Part shown: piece after piece, positions 1 through 6,216 of the stretch | Position numbering within the stretch: the stretch's first letter is position 1 | Layout: the number at the start of each line of letters is the position of its first letter | NCBI GenBank assembly: GCA_900542875.1 | Contig: UQPH01000053.1 | Location: forward strand, 1-6,502 | Direction of reading: 5' to 3' | Source of the DNA: an uncultured Eubacterium sp. | Lineage (GTDB): Bacteria > Bacillota > Clostridia > Oscillospirales > Acutalibacteraceae | DNA: 6,502 bases | The notes under the pieces: generated by a model | Database searches by the model: none | Seen by the model: only the letters and a program-made list of their open reading frames with translations | Told to the model about the DNA's origin: nothing | Made by a program: the position numbers and the translations under genes

Positions 1-258
1 GTCAAACGAGCCGATATGAATATCGGATTTTTCTTCATCTGCCGTATAGGTAAACTCGGCAACTGCCTCTATCTTAATTTCAAACGGCTGCATATCGGTA
101 TCGAAAACCCTGAAATTAAGAGTGCCGATACATCTGCTCTCGTCCTCTATATAATTAACATTATATTTAACCTGATTTTGAAGCGCAAGTTTTGTATTGC
201 CCGCAACCTTATTTTCAAAATAAACCGAATTGAGTTTATATCCTTTAAGTTGTACCAT
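1..258 (-). CDS. SecB-like protein, N-terminal 86 residues (runs off the left edge)
   Basis: The gene starts at the ATG whose first base is 258 and stays open to base 1, giving 86 residues with no stop. The start is fixed by an AGGAG six bases upstream. The visible protein begins MVQLKGYKLNSVYFEN and is made of alternating beta-strand-like segments (about residues 5-16, 23-37, 43-54 and 58-72), including a FEIKIEAVAEFTY strand. This order resembles the small SecB-like chaperones of Firmicutes, which share the fold of the export chaperone SecB and are usually about 130-150 residues. The part that would carry the more diagnostic FPY-type motif lies outside the window. It has no signal peptide, so it should be cytoplasmic. 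It follows the GH28 gene by 9 bp and is almost certainly co-transcribed with it. The family call is a pattern judgement; an unrelated small beta-rich protein remains possible. Confidence 0.5.
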   Translation of the reverse strand, partial: MVQLKGYKLNSVYFENKVAGNTKLALQNQVKYNVNYIEDESRCIGTLNFRVFDTDMQPFEIKIEAVAEFTYTADEEKSDIHIGSFD

Positions 259-264
259 ACTTTT

Positions 265-270
265 CTCCTA
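265..270 (-). promoter_or_regulatory. Ribosome binding site overlapping the GH28 stop codon
   Basis: On the minus strand the bases read TAGGAG. The TAG is the stop codon of the GH28 gene, and its AG also begins the AGGAG Shine-Dalgarno of the SecB-like gene. Ribosomes finishing the first gene would sit on the initiation site of the second, which suggests translational coupling (inference). Confidence 0.75.
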
Positions 271-1626
271 CGAAATTTTAATATCCTCGTAATCATTCTT
301 TGCCGCCTTGCCGCTGAATCTCACAAGTTCGAGATTTTCGGTATTTTCGGCGTCCAATGCATGTTTATAACTATCGCAGAGGTTGCCCCAAGAGGTTTTT
401 GTTTTTTCTATCAAAACATTTTTTGCGTACCTGATAAAGAATGCAGAGTTATCGTACTTTTCAACTCCCCAATCAAGACACGGACGCAAATCATAAAGGC
501 CGCAATCCCATTTTGAAGTTTTTGTGAGTTCGATTCTGCAATTCTCAAAGGTGACATCCTCAATATAATTTTCGGCATTGCCGTGAATAAGAACTCCGTT
601 TTCACCTTTTGCGGTAACATTAAAGAAACGAATATTTTTTATATGACCGCTTTTTGTATTCTCGTCTCTGTTAAATGTTGTGAGGACTATCGGCTCTGCC
701 GTTCCCCACCAATCGGGGCAAAAGCGGCGGGTTTCGATAATAATATTAGAATATGTAACATTCTCAACATTTCCGCCGTCACGAATTTGGATTGAAATAC
801 CTCTGTTGGATTTTGAAATAACGCAGTTAGAGACAATCACATTTCTGAAATCGCCCACGCCCTCGGTGCCTATCTTAATTGCGGCAGAGGTGGAAACGAG
901 AGTACACCCGTCGATAATAATATTTTCGCACGCTCCGTACTCAGCATTGCCCTTGCTCGCTTTAAGGCAGATACAATCATCGGCGCAGGTAACGTGACAA
1001 CCCAAAATCCTTACATTACTGCAATGGTCAGGGTCGATACCGTCCGAGTTTGCCACATCGAGGTCATTGAGTATTCTGATTCTGTCTATAAGCACATCGT
1101 CACAGCCTGCCGGATGGAGGGTCCAAAACGGTGCGTCCACAACGGTGAATTCCTTAAAGGTGATATGATTACTCTTTTCCACATACATTACCGTCGGGCG
1201 GGGATAAAAATCACCGGTTACATAATATCTGTCCTTTCGCTGAACGAAAGCGTGACCGTTTGCGTCTATTACGCCCTCACCGCTTATCGTACAGTTGTCC
1301 GCCTCATAAGCATAGATAAAGACGAAACTCGGCTTACCTGTAACAGGATTACCTATCAAAGCAGTCTTTGGGTCGTTGATGAGTTTATTCGGTCTGATAT
1401 AACCGTCGATATTACCCGTAGCCTTAAGTCTTGCACCCTTTTGGATATGCAAATCAACATTTGCTCTCAGGCGTACCGAGTCGCTGTAATACACTTTACC
1501 CGACGGCAGAACTACCCGACCTCCGCCGTTTTTTGCACAATCGTCTATTGCGTGTTGAATGGCAAAAGCGTCATTTGTTACACCGTCGCCCTTTGCTCCG
1601 TACTGAAGAACGTTATATATTTTCAT
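268..1626 (-). CDS. Glycoside hydrolase family 28 (polygalacturonase-like), cytosolic
   Basis: This 452-residue protein begins MKIYNVLQYGAKGDG, the usual opening of the pectate-lyase/GH28 right-handed beta-helix, and continues with beta-helix turns to the end. GH28 landmarks are NSDGID at residues 193-198 (counterpart of NTD) and the aspartate pair D216-D217 in ADDCI, the expected acid catalysts. The usual GHG segment is replaced by SAAIKIGTEG (247-256), and the RIK segment by RGISIQIRDGG (275-285). WWGTAEP (306-312) and a cysteine-rich C-terminal part follow. GH28 enzymes hydrolyse galacturonan or related pectin links; the exact substrate cannot be read here. There is no signal peptide, so it should act inside the cell on imported oligosaccharides. 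The ATG at 1626 was chosen because it has AAGAGGT seven bases upstream and starts at the conserved KIYNV; a TTG at 1644 would add six unconserved residues and overlap that ribosome binding site. It is first in an operon with the SecB-like gene. Confidence 0.85.
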   Translation of the reverse strand: MKIYNVLQYGAKGDGVTNDAFAIQHAIDDCAKNGGGRVVLPSGKVYYSDSVRLRANVDLHIQKGARLKATGNIDGYIRPNKLINDPKTALIGNPVTGKPSFVFIYAYEADNCTISGEGVIDANGHAFVQRKDRYYVTGDFYPRPTVMYVEKSNHITFKEFTVVDAPFWTLHPAGCDDVLIDRIRILNDLDVANSDGIDPDHCSNVRILGCHVTCADDCICLKASKGNAEYGACENIIIDGCTLVSTSAAIKIGTEGVGDFRNVIVSNCVISKSNRGISIQIRDGGNVENVTYSNIIIETRRFCPDWWGTAEPIVLTTFNRDENTKSGHIKNIRFFNVTAKGENGVLIHGNAENYIEDVTFENCRIELTKTSKWDCGLYDLRPCLDWGVEKYDNSAFFIRYAKNVLIEKTKTSWGNLCDSYKHALDAENTENLELVRFSGKAAKNDYEDIKIS

Positions 1627-1661
1627 AAGACTACCTCTTAACAATGCGTTTAATAACTTCT

Positions 1662-1690
1662 ATGATACCATATAAAAAATATATTTACAA
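1662..1690 (-). promoter_or_regulatory. Predicted promoter of the GH28 operon
   Basis: The minus strand shows TTGTAA (1685-1690) as -35, a 17-base spacer, and TATCAT (1662-1667) as -10. Transcription would start about 30 bases before the GH28 ATG. Each box has two mismatches or fewer to the sigma-A consensus. The -35 overlaps that of the divergent promoter. Confidence 0.55.
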
Positions 1691-1712
1691 TGCCTTTTAT
1701 AAATGATATATT
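1684..1712 (+). promoter_or_regulatory. Predicted promoter of the DUF1624-trmB operon
   Basis: The plus strand shows TTTACA (1684-1689), a 17-base spacer, and TATATT (1707-1712). The start would fall roughly 25 bases before the ATG at 1744, which leaves room only for the GTGAGG ribosome binding site (1731-1736). Confidence 0.55.
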
Positions 1713-1743
1713 ATTAATACATTATAACAAGTGAGGTTTTTCA

Positions 1744-2520
1744 ATGAAAAAGGGCGCTCGGCGAATTGAGCTTCTCGACGAGTTGAGGGGTTTTGCAATT
1801 CTTGCTATGATTGTGCACCACTTCTTTCTCGATGCGGGAGATGTTCTCTCGCTCGATTGGGGATATGAAATATTTGACAAACTGTGCACCGTTCAGCCGA
1901 TATTTTGGGCGATATTCATAGTAATATCGGGAATATGCTCCCGTCTTTCAAGAAACACGGTAAAAAGAGGAGTTACGGTTTTTCTCTCGGGTATGCTCAT
2001 CACCTTTGTTACAACAGTGATTATGCCGCTTATGGGAATAGAAAACGCAGAGATTTATTTCGGCATACTCCACTGCCTCGGCTGCTGTATGATAATAACA
2101 GGACTGATTATGCCCGTCATAGAAAAGATACCGACCGGAATCGGAATTGTGCTGTCAACCGTTTTGTTTGTTTTAACCTACGGAATAAACAACAAAAAAC
2201 TCTTTTTCGGTCTGGTTACGCTCAACGAGCCTAAAAGCAACATACTTATGCCGCTCGGAATTTACAACGGCAGCTTTCATTCGTCAGATTATTTTTCGAT
2301 TATACCGTGGATTTTTATGTTCATACTCGGCGCATTTATAGGAAAATATGCAAAAGACGGAAAATTTCCCGAATTCTGCTATAAAAAACATTCAAAACTT
2401 TTCGCCTTTGTGGGAAGAAACAGCCTGTGGTTTTATCTCGGACATCAGGTTGTGCTGTATGCAGTATTATATTTGGTATTTTACATCATTGAATTATATA
2501 TAAAAATTAAGTATATTTAA
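1744..2520 (+). CDS. DUF1624 / HGSNAT-like membrane protein (putative acyltransferase)
   Basis: The 258-residue protein opens with RRIELLDELRGFAILAMIVHHFF, the signature of DUF1624, a family related to heparan-alpha-glucosaminide N-acetyltransferase (HGSNAT), which passes acetyl groups from acetyl-CoA across a membrane. I see about seven hydrophobic segments, near residues 14-29, 50-65, 75-96, 105-124, 131-147, 185-200 and 228-249. Family-like stretches include FIVISGICSRLSR (58-70), YFGILHCLGCCMI (105-117) and GRNSLWFYLGHQVVLY (224-239). The paired His25-His26 in the first helix lie where such proteins carry conserved polar residues. Length is normal for bacterial members. GAGG seven bases before the ATG supports the start. 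No bacterial member of this subgroup has a substrate that I can name, so acyl transfer to a cell-surface glycan is inference. The gene is first in an operon, 12 bp ahead of trmB. Confidence 0.75.
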   Translation: MKKGARRIELLDELRGFAILAMIVHHFFLDAGDVLSLDWGYEIFDKLCTVQPIFWAIFIVISGICSRLSRNTVKRGVTVFLSGMLITFVTTVIMPLMGIENAEIYFGILHCLGCCMIITGLIMPVIEKIPTGIGIVLSTVLFVLTYGINNKKLFFGLVTLNEPKSNILMPLGIYNGSFHSSDYFSIIPWIFMFILGAFIGKYAKDGKFPEFCYKKHSKLFAFVGRNSLWFYLGHQVVLYAVLYLVFYIIELYIKIKYI

Positions 2521-2532
2521 GAGGAAAACACT

Positions 2533-3201
2533 ATGAGAATGAGACACAAAAAGAATTTAGATTCGAGGCTTGAAGCGGTATCCGATTATCTTATAACGCT
2601 CAGAAACGAAAGTCTGAATTTTAACGATACAGAAAACGAAAAGCACTATCTTGATTTCGGCGAACTTTTCGGCAATGACAATCCCGTATACCTAGAAGTG
2701 GGATGCGGAATGGGCACCTTCGGCACAACTTACGCCGAGCAAAATCCAAACATCAATATGCTGTGCGTTGAAAAGGTAAGAGATGTAATATGCACCGCCT
2801 GCGAAAAGGCAAAAGACAAAAATCTTAAGAACATTAAATTTCTTGACTGTTCTGCCGAATATCTGCCGTCATATATAAAAGAGAACAGCATTTCGGCTGT
2901 ATTTCTTAATTTCTCCTGCCCTTATCCGAAAAAGAGATATGCCGGCCACAGACTGACAAGTGAGAGATTTCTTAACATCTACCGCAGCATTATGACCGAT
3001 AATGCCGCAATTTATCAAAAGACGGACAATATGCACTTCTTTGAATATTCGATTGAAAGTTTCAGCCAAAACGGATTCAAACTTTCAAATATTTCGCTCG
3101 ACCTGCACAACAGCGATTTTGAGGGAAATATCGTAACGGAATATGAGGCAAGGTTTTCCGCTCAGGGCTATCCGATTTACAGACTTGAAGCAAGGCTGTA
3201 A
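2533..3201 (+). CDS. trmB: tRNA (guanine-N7-)-methyltransferase TrmB, variant motif
   Basis: TrmB uses S-adenosylmethionine to methylate N7 of G46 in the variable loop of many tRNAs. The 222-residue protein has the clostridial opening MRMRHKKNL, the SAM-binding motif LEVGCGMG (residues 54-61), the acidic ribose-contacting position in CVEK (78-81), the KTDN motif (163-166) and the closing TEYEARFSAQGYPIYRLE (202-219), all in TrmB order. The central motif, normally (P/S)DPWPKKRHAKRRLT, reads SCPYPKKRYAGHRLT (128-142): Asp, Trp, His and one Arg are replaced by Cys129, Tyr131, Tyr136 and His139. The rest is well kept and the reading frame is intact, so this looks like a subfamily form, not decay. 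GAGG (2521-2524) lies eight bases before the ATG. It is second in an operon behind the membrane protein and is followed by a terminator. Confidence 0.88.
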   Translation: MRMRHKKNLDSRLEAVSDYLITLRNESLNFNDTENEKHYLDFGELFGNDNPVYLEVGCGMGTFGTTYAEQNPNINMLCVEKVRDVICTACEKAKDKNLKNIKFLDCSAEYLPSYIKENSISAVFLNFSCPYPKKRYAGHRLTSERFLNIYRSIMTDNAAIYQKTDNMHFFEYSIESFSQNGFKLSNISLDLHNSDFEGNIVTEYEARFSAQGYPIYRLEARL

Positions 3202-3222
3202 ATAGACACAAAAATAAGCACG

Positions 3223-3262
3223 AAAAAAGACTTTCAGGAAAACGAACCCGAAAGTCTTTTTT
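3223..3262. terminator. Bidirectional intrinsic terminator between trmB and serA
   Basis: GACTTTC (3229-3235) pairs with GAAAGTC (3250-3256). Two further G-C pairs (3237-3238 with 3247-3248) lie inside, after one A/C mismatch, leaving an eight-base loop. Six A's precede the stem and six T's follow it, so each strand carries a U-tract. It lies 21 bp after the trmB stop and 16 bp from the serA stop, which suits it to ending both converging transcripts. Confidence 0.88.
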
Positions 3263-3278
3263 GTATGCTGTTAAATTA

Positions 3279-4436
3279 TCAGATAACTCTTACTCTGATT
3301 ACGCCTTTGATAGCATTAATATCGTTTGCAATCCTGTCGGAAACAGCATTATCACAGTCGATAATAGAATAAGCAATTTCTCCACGGTTCTTATCCTCAA
3401 AGGAAGCGATATTAACCCCGTCTTTAGAAATTGTATCGGTAATTGTGGCAATCATATTAGGCTGGTTTTTATGAATAACGGTAACACGAACCTTGCCTGT
3501 TCTGTGCATAAATACATTAGGCATATTAACGCTGTTTTTAATATTACCGTCCTCGAGGTAATCTATCAATTCCTGAGCAGCCATCTCGGCGCAGTTTTCC
3601 TCGCTCTCGGGTGTAGAAGCACCGAGGTGCGGAATAGCAATAACGCCGTCAACTCCGATAAGTTTAGCGTCGGGGAAATCGGTAACATAACAAGCCATCT
3701 CGCCCTCATCAAGTGCATTGATAACGGCGTCGCTGTCTGCAAGGTCACCTCTGGCGAAATTCATAATGCGAACAGTGTTCTTCATCTTGGCAATACTCTC
3801 GGCATTAATCATATGCTTTGTATCGGGAGTAAGCGGAACATGAACGGTAATATAATCAGCAACAGGAAAAATCTCGTCAAGGTTATTGTTTACGGTAATA
3901 CCCGGCTTAAGCTCAGCATTTTCGGGAAGATACGGGTCATAGCCGATAACGCTCATACCCAAATCAACCGCCGCCTCGGCAACCAATCTGCCGATTGCGC
4001 CGAGTCCGATAACGCCGAGTGTTTTGCCCTTAATCTCGGGTCCTGCAAATGCCGACTTACCCTTTTCCACGGTTTTGCCTACATTATCGCCTTCGCCTTT
4101 GATGGTTTTGCACCAATCAACAGCCTTAGTCACCTTACGGGAGGAGAGCAAAAGTCCGAGAATAACGAGTTCCTTAACCGCATTTGCGTTTGCACCCGGA
4201 GTATTAAATACAACGATACCTTTATCCGCACAGTCCGAAACGGGAATATTATTTGTTCCTGCACCTGCTCTTGCTATTGCAAGAAGAGACTCGGGCATCT
4301 GCATATCGTGCATTGATGCCGAACGCACCATAACGGCATCGGGGTTTTGAACATCGTCGCCGTAAACATATTTTGAAGTATCGTACTTTTTGAGTCCGAC
4401 ATTTGAAATCTTATTCAGTAATTTAATATTATACAT
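3279..4436 (-). CDS. serA: D-3-phosphoglycerate dehydrogenase, short ACT-domain form
   Basis: SerA oxidises 3-phosphoglycerate to 3-phosphohydroxypyruvate with NAD, the first step of serine synthesis. The 385-residue protein has the split substrate domain (about 1-95 and 275-305), with VRSAS (37-41) and the GAGTNNI segment (58-64). The NAD domain has GLGAIGR (144-150) followed by the NAD-selecting acidic residue Asp167. Catalytic Arg229 (NFARGDL) and His270 (PHLGAST) are present. The C-terminal ACT domain (about 316-385, VRVTVIHKNQPNMIATIT) is the usual site for serine binding and feedback control. The length matches the short, one-ACT type common in Clostridia and Bacteroidetes. The catalytic Glu of the E. 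coli enzyme, in PTEP, has no clear counterpart: the local sequence is DFPDAK (253-258). The gene lies 15 bp after serC and shares its promoter. The start is the first in-frame ATG after AAGGAG. Confidence 0.93.
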   Translation of the reverse strand: MYNIKLLNKISNVGLKKYDTSKYVYGDDVQNPDAVMVRSASMHDMQMPESLLAIARAGAGTNNIPVSDCADKGIVVFNTPGANANAVKELVILGLLLSSRKVTKAVDWCKTIKGEGDNVGKTVEKGKSAFAGPEIKGKTLGVIGLGAIGRLVAEAAVDLGMSVIGYDPYLPENAELKPGITVNNNLDEIFPVADYITVHVPLTPDTKHMINAESIAKMKNTVRIMNFARGDLADSDAVINALDEGEMACYVTDFPDAKLIGVDGVIAIPHLGASTPESEENCAEMAAQELIDYLEDGNIKNSVNMPNVFMHRTGKVRVTVIHKNQPNMIATITDTISKDGVNIASFEDKNRGEIAYSIIDCDNAVSDRIANDINAIKGVIRVRVI

Positions 4437-4447
4437 TATATATTATA

Positions 4448-4454
4448 CTCCTTA
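4448..4454 (-). promoter_or_regulatory. serA ribosome binding site overlapping the serC stop codon
   Basis: The minus strand reads TAAGGAG: the TAA is the serC stop and also the start of the AAGGAG Shine-Dalgarno. An all-A/T spacer of 11 bases, slightly long, separates it from the serA ATG. This supports tight coupling of serC and serA translation. Confidence 0.75.
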
Positions 4455-5537
4455 TTTGTTTTTTGCCTCAAAGTCTGCCATAAATTCAACAAGTTTTTCT
4501 ACTCCTTCAATCGGCATAGCATTATAGATAGATGCTCTCATACCGCCGACAGTTCTGTGACCTTTCAAATTAACAAAGCCTGCCTCGGTAGCTTCTTTAA
4601 TGAACTTTGCGTTAAGTTCCTCGCTGTCTGTTACGAAAGGAACATTCATAAGGCTTCTATCCTCGGGAACCACGGTTCCGTGGAACATTTCGGATTTATC
4701 AAGGAAATTATAAAGAATTGCGGCTTTCTTTTCGTTATGCTCTTTCATCGCATCAAGCGAACCGAATTCTCTTTTAATCCACTCAAGCACAAGTTTGCAA
4801 ATATAAATAGTCCAGCACGGAGGGGTGTTATAAAGCGAATCGGCATCGGCTTGAACCTTATAGTTCATCATAACCGGAGTAATGTCTCTTGCTTTGCCGA
4901 GCAAATCCTCACGAATAATAGCAACAACCAAACCTGCCGGTGCAACATTCTTTTGAGCGCCGAAGTAAACCACACCGAATTTGCTGATGTCAAGAGGCTC
5001 GGAGAGAGCGCAAGACGAAACATCGGCGATAAGCACTTTATCCCCTACCGGAGGAAGTTCTTTATATACGGTACCGTAAATAGTATTATTCATACAAATA
5101 TAAACATAATCGGCGTCATCTCTGAAATCTTCGGGCTTAGTCTTTGGAATATAAGTGAAAGTCTTATCTGCGGAAGAAGCAACAGCCTTAACATCGCCGT
5201 ACTTTTGCGCCTCCTGAAATGCCTTTTTCGCCCACTGACCGGTGATAATATAATCTGCCTTGCCGCTGCCGTTCATAAAATTAAGCGGAATTGCACTGAA
5301 CTGAGCGGAAGCACCACCCTGCAAAAACAGTACCTTATAATTATCCGGCACCTTATAGAGTTCTCTCATAAGAGCCTCTGCCTCTTTGATAATATCGTCA
5401 AACCACTTTGAACGGTGGCTCATTTCCATAACGGACTGACCCGAGCCGTGATAATCCATCATTTCATCGGCTGCAATCTTTAATACGCTCTCCGGCAAAG
5501 TTGACGGACCTGCGCTGAAATTAAATACTCTGGACAT
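4452..5537 (-). CDS. serC: Phosphoserine aminotransferase
   Basis: SerC is a pyridoxal-phosphate enzyme (class V aminotransferase fold) that converts 3-phosphohydroxypyruvate and glutamate to 3-phosphoserine and 2-oxoglutarate; in some bacteria it also serves vitamin B6 synthesis. The 361-residue length is typical. Landmarks are VFNFSAGPSTLPESVL (4-19), the SHRSKWF phosphate-contact region (40-46), FLQGGASAQFSAIPLN (71-86), the cofactor aspartate in ADVSS (Asp172), the Schiff-base lysine in FGAQKNVAPAG (Lys196), NTPPCW (237-242) and GHRTVGGMRASIYNA (326-340). The start at MSRVFNFSAGP fits the family and has AGAGAGG about eight bases upstream. It is first in the serC-serA operon, and its product uses the SerA product as substrate. 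No phosphoserine phosphatase gene is in the window. Confidence 0.96.
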   Translation of the reverse strand: MSRVFNFSAGPSTLPESVLKIAADEMMDYHGSGQSVMEMSHRSKWFDDIIKEAEALMRELYKVPDNYKVLFLQGGASAQFSAIPLNFMNGSGKADYIITGQWAKKAFQEAQKYGDVKAVASSADKTFTYIPKTKPEDFRDDADYVYICMNNTIYGTVYKELPPVGDKVLIADVSSCALSEPLDISKFGVVYFGAQKNVAPAGLVVAIIREDLLGKARDITPVMMNYKVQADADSLYNTPPCWTIYICKLVLEWIKREFGSLDAMKEHNEKKAAILYNFLDKSEMFHGTVVPEDRSLMNVPFVTDSEELNAKFIKEATEAGFVNLKGHRTVGGMRASIYNAMPIEGVEKLVEFMADFEAKNK

Positions 5538-5582
5538 AATAAATACCTCTCTGTCTTAATTTAAGTTTGAAATACAAGTTCT

Positions 5583-5610
5583 ATTATATACTTATGAATT
5601 ATTTTGTCAA
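5583..5610 (-). promoter_or_regulatory. Predicted serC-serA promoter with consensus boxes
   Basis: The minus strand carries TTGACA (5605-5610), a 16-base spacer and TATAAT (5583-5588): both boxes match the sigma-A consensus exactly. Transcription would begin near 5576, giving a leader of about 40 bases, too short for a T-box or riboswitch. The -35 box lies inside a cre-like sequence described in the findings. Confidence 0.8.
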
Positions 5611-5720
5611 TGTTTACAGCGAAACTTTATGAAAAATGACCAAATATTGATATATTTTTCACAATATCATTAAAATAACGCAACAACTGTGGATTTTTTA
5701 TATTATTTTAAAAAAAGGTA

Positions 5721-5748
5721 TTGACTTTTTTCTCGGTTTAAGTATAAT
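5721..5748 (+). promoter_or_regulatory. Predicted perR-rubrerythrin promoter
   Basis: TTGACT (5721-5726), a 16-base spacer and a perfect TATAAT (5743-5748) lie just before the PerR-box palindrome. Transcription would start near 5755, inside the operator. The A/T-rich run 5693-5717 directly upstream could act as an UP element (inference). Confidence 0.8.
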
Positions 5749-5751
5749 TAA

Positions 5752-5768
5752 ATTGTAATCATTACAAT
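5752..5768. promoter_or_regulatory. PerR box operator (perfect 8-1-8 palindrome)
   Basis: ATTGTAAT-C-ATTACAAT is a perfect inverted repeat with a one-base centre. Its core TTGTAATCATTACAA differs from the Bacillus PerR box TTATAATNATTATAA at one symmetric position in each half. It begins three bases after the -10 box and covers the predicted start point, so bound protein would block transcription. Being directly ahead of perR, it implies self-repression that is lifted by peroxide. Confidence 0.88.
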
Positions 5769-5783
5769 CTAGGTGGTGAGGAA

Positions 5784-6185
5784 ATGACAGAACAAGAAAT
5801 ACAAAAGCTGTTTCAAGAAAGAAAATTCAGGGCTACACCGCAAAGAATCAGTATATATAAGTATTTATGCGAGCACCCCACCCACCCGGACGCCGAGTCG
5901 ATATATAAGGAGATGAAGAGACAGTTCCCCAATCTCTCTTATACAACGATTTACAACGCATTACAGTCGCTGGAAAAAGAAGGATTTATAATAAGTATAA
6001 ATATAGACAGCGACAGAGTTCATTATGACGCAGACATAAGTTTGCACGGTCATTTCAAATGTGATAAATGCAAAAAAATCTACGATTTCAAAATTGACGG
6101 CATAGAATGTCAAGGACTCGACGGATTTGATGTAAGATACAAAGAAGTATATTACAGCGGCTTATGTGCCGATTGCAATAAATAA
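5784..6185 (+). CDS. perR: Peroxide-sensing Fur-family repressor PerR
   Basis: This 133-residue Fur-family protein has an N-terminal winged helix (RATPQRISIYKYL, 16-28; recognition helix LSYTTIYNALQSLEKEGFI, 51-69) and a C-terminal metal-binding dimer domain. Aligned to B. subtilis PerR, every metal ligand is present at an offset of three: His34, Asp82, His88, His90 and Asp101 for the regulatory Fe/Mn site, and Cys93, Cys96, Cys128 and Cys131 for structural zinc. Asp101, where Fur proteins often have Glu, is the residue known in PerR to favour peroxide sensing by iron-driven histidine oxidation. With Fe or Mn it should repress oxidative-defence genes. The start ATG follows AGGTGGTGA, close to the full anti-16S sequence. 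A PerR box lies directly upstream, and a rubrerythrin gene follows after 31 bp. Fur, Zur or Mur are less likely given these ligands and the operator. Confidence 0.9.
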   Translation: MTEQEIQKLFQERKFRATPQRISIYKYLCEHPTHPDAESIYKEMKRQFPNLSYTTIYNALQSLEKEGFIISINIDSDRVHYDADISLHGHFKCDKCKKIYDFKIDGIECQGLDGFDVRYKEVYYSGLCADCNK

Positions 6186-6216
6186 AAAATAATGAATATT
6201 AAAGGAGATTATTAAA

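Noticed and set aside
16..1641. Several plus-strand open frames opposite the GH28 and SecB-like genes
   Set aside because: They overlap minus-strand genes with clear family motifs and ribosome binding sites; none has a convincing start or domain.
1627..1644. Alternative TTG start for the GH28 gene adding MLRGSL
   Set aside because: The extension covers the AAGAGGT ribosome binding site and is not part of the conserved domain; the ATG at 1626 is better placed.
1713..1729. Possible second PerR-like box before the DUF1624 gene
   Set aside because: Only the right half (ATTATAA) fits; the left half matches at about two of seven positions, as expected by chance in AT-rich DNA.
3261..4316. Long open frame (351 codons) on the plus strand opposite serA
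   Set aside because: Its frame lies opposite a clearly conserved serA, the product has no recognisable domain, and it begins inside the terminator T-tract. It is a by-product of serA codon use.
4557..5411. Long open frame (284 codons) on the plus strand opposite serC
   Set aside because: It lies wholly inside serC, has no ribosome binding site that I can see, and the product looks like random cysteine- and isoleucine-rich sequence.
5538..5582. Possible T-box or riboswitch leader before serC
   Set aside because: The predicted leader is only about 40 bases and has no stable hairpin or T-box sequence.
5643..5668. Inverted repeat ATATTG ... CAATAT in the serC-perR spacer
   Set aside because: Six A/T-rich pairs around a 12-base gap are too weak for a terminator and not close to any known operator; no T-tract follows.
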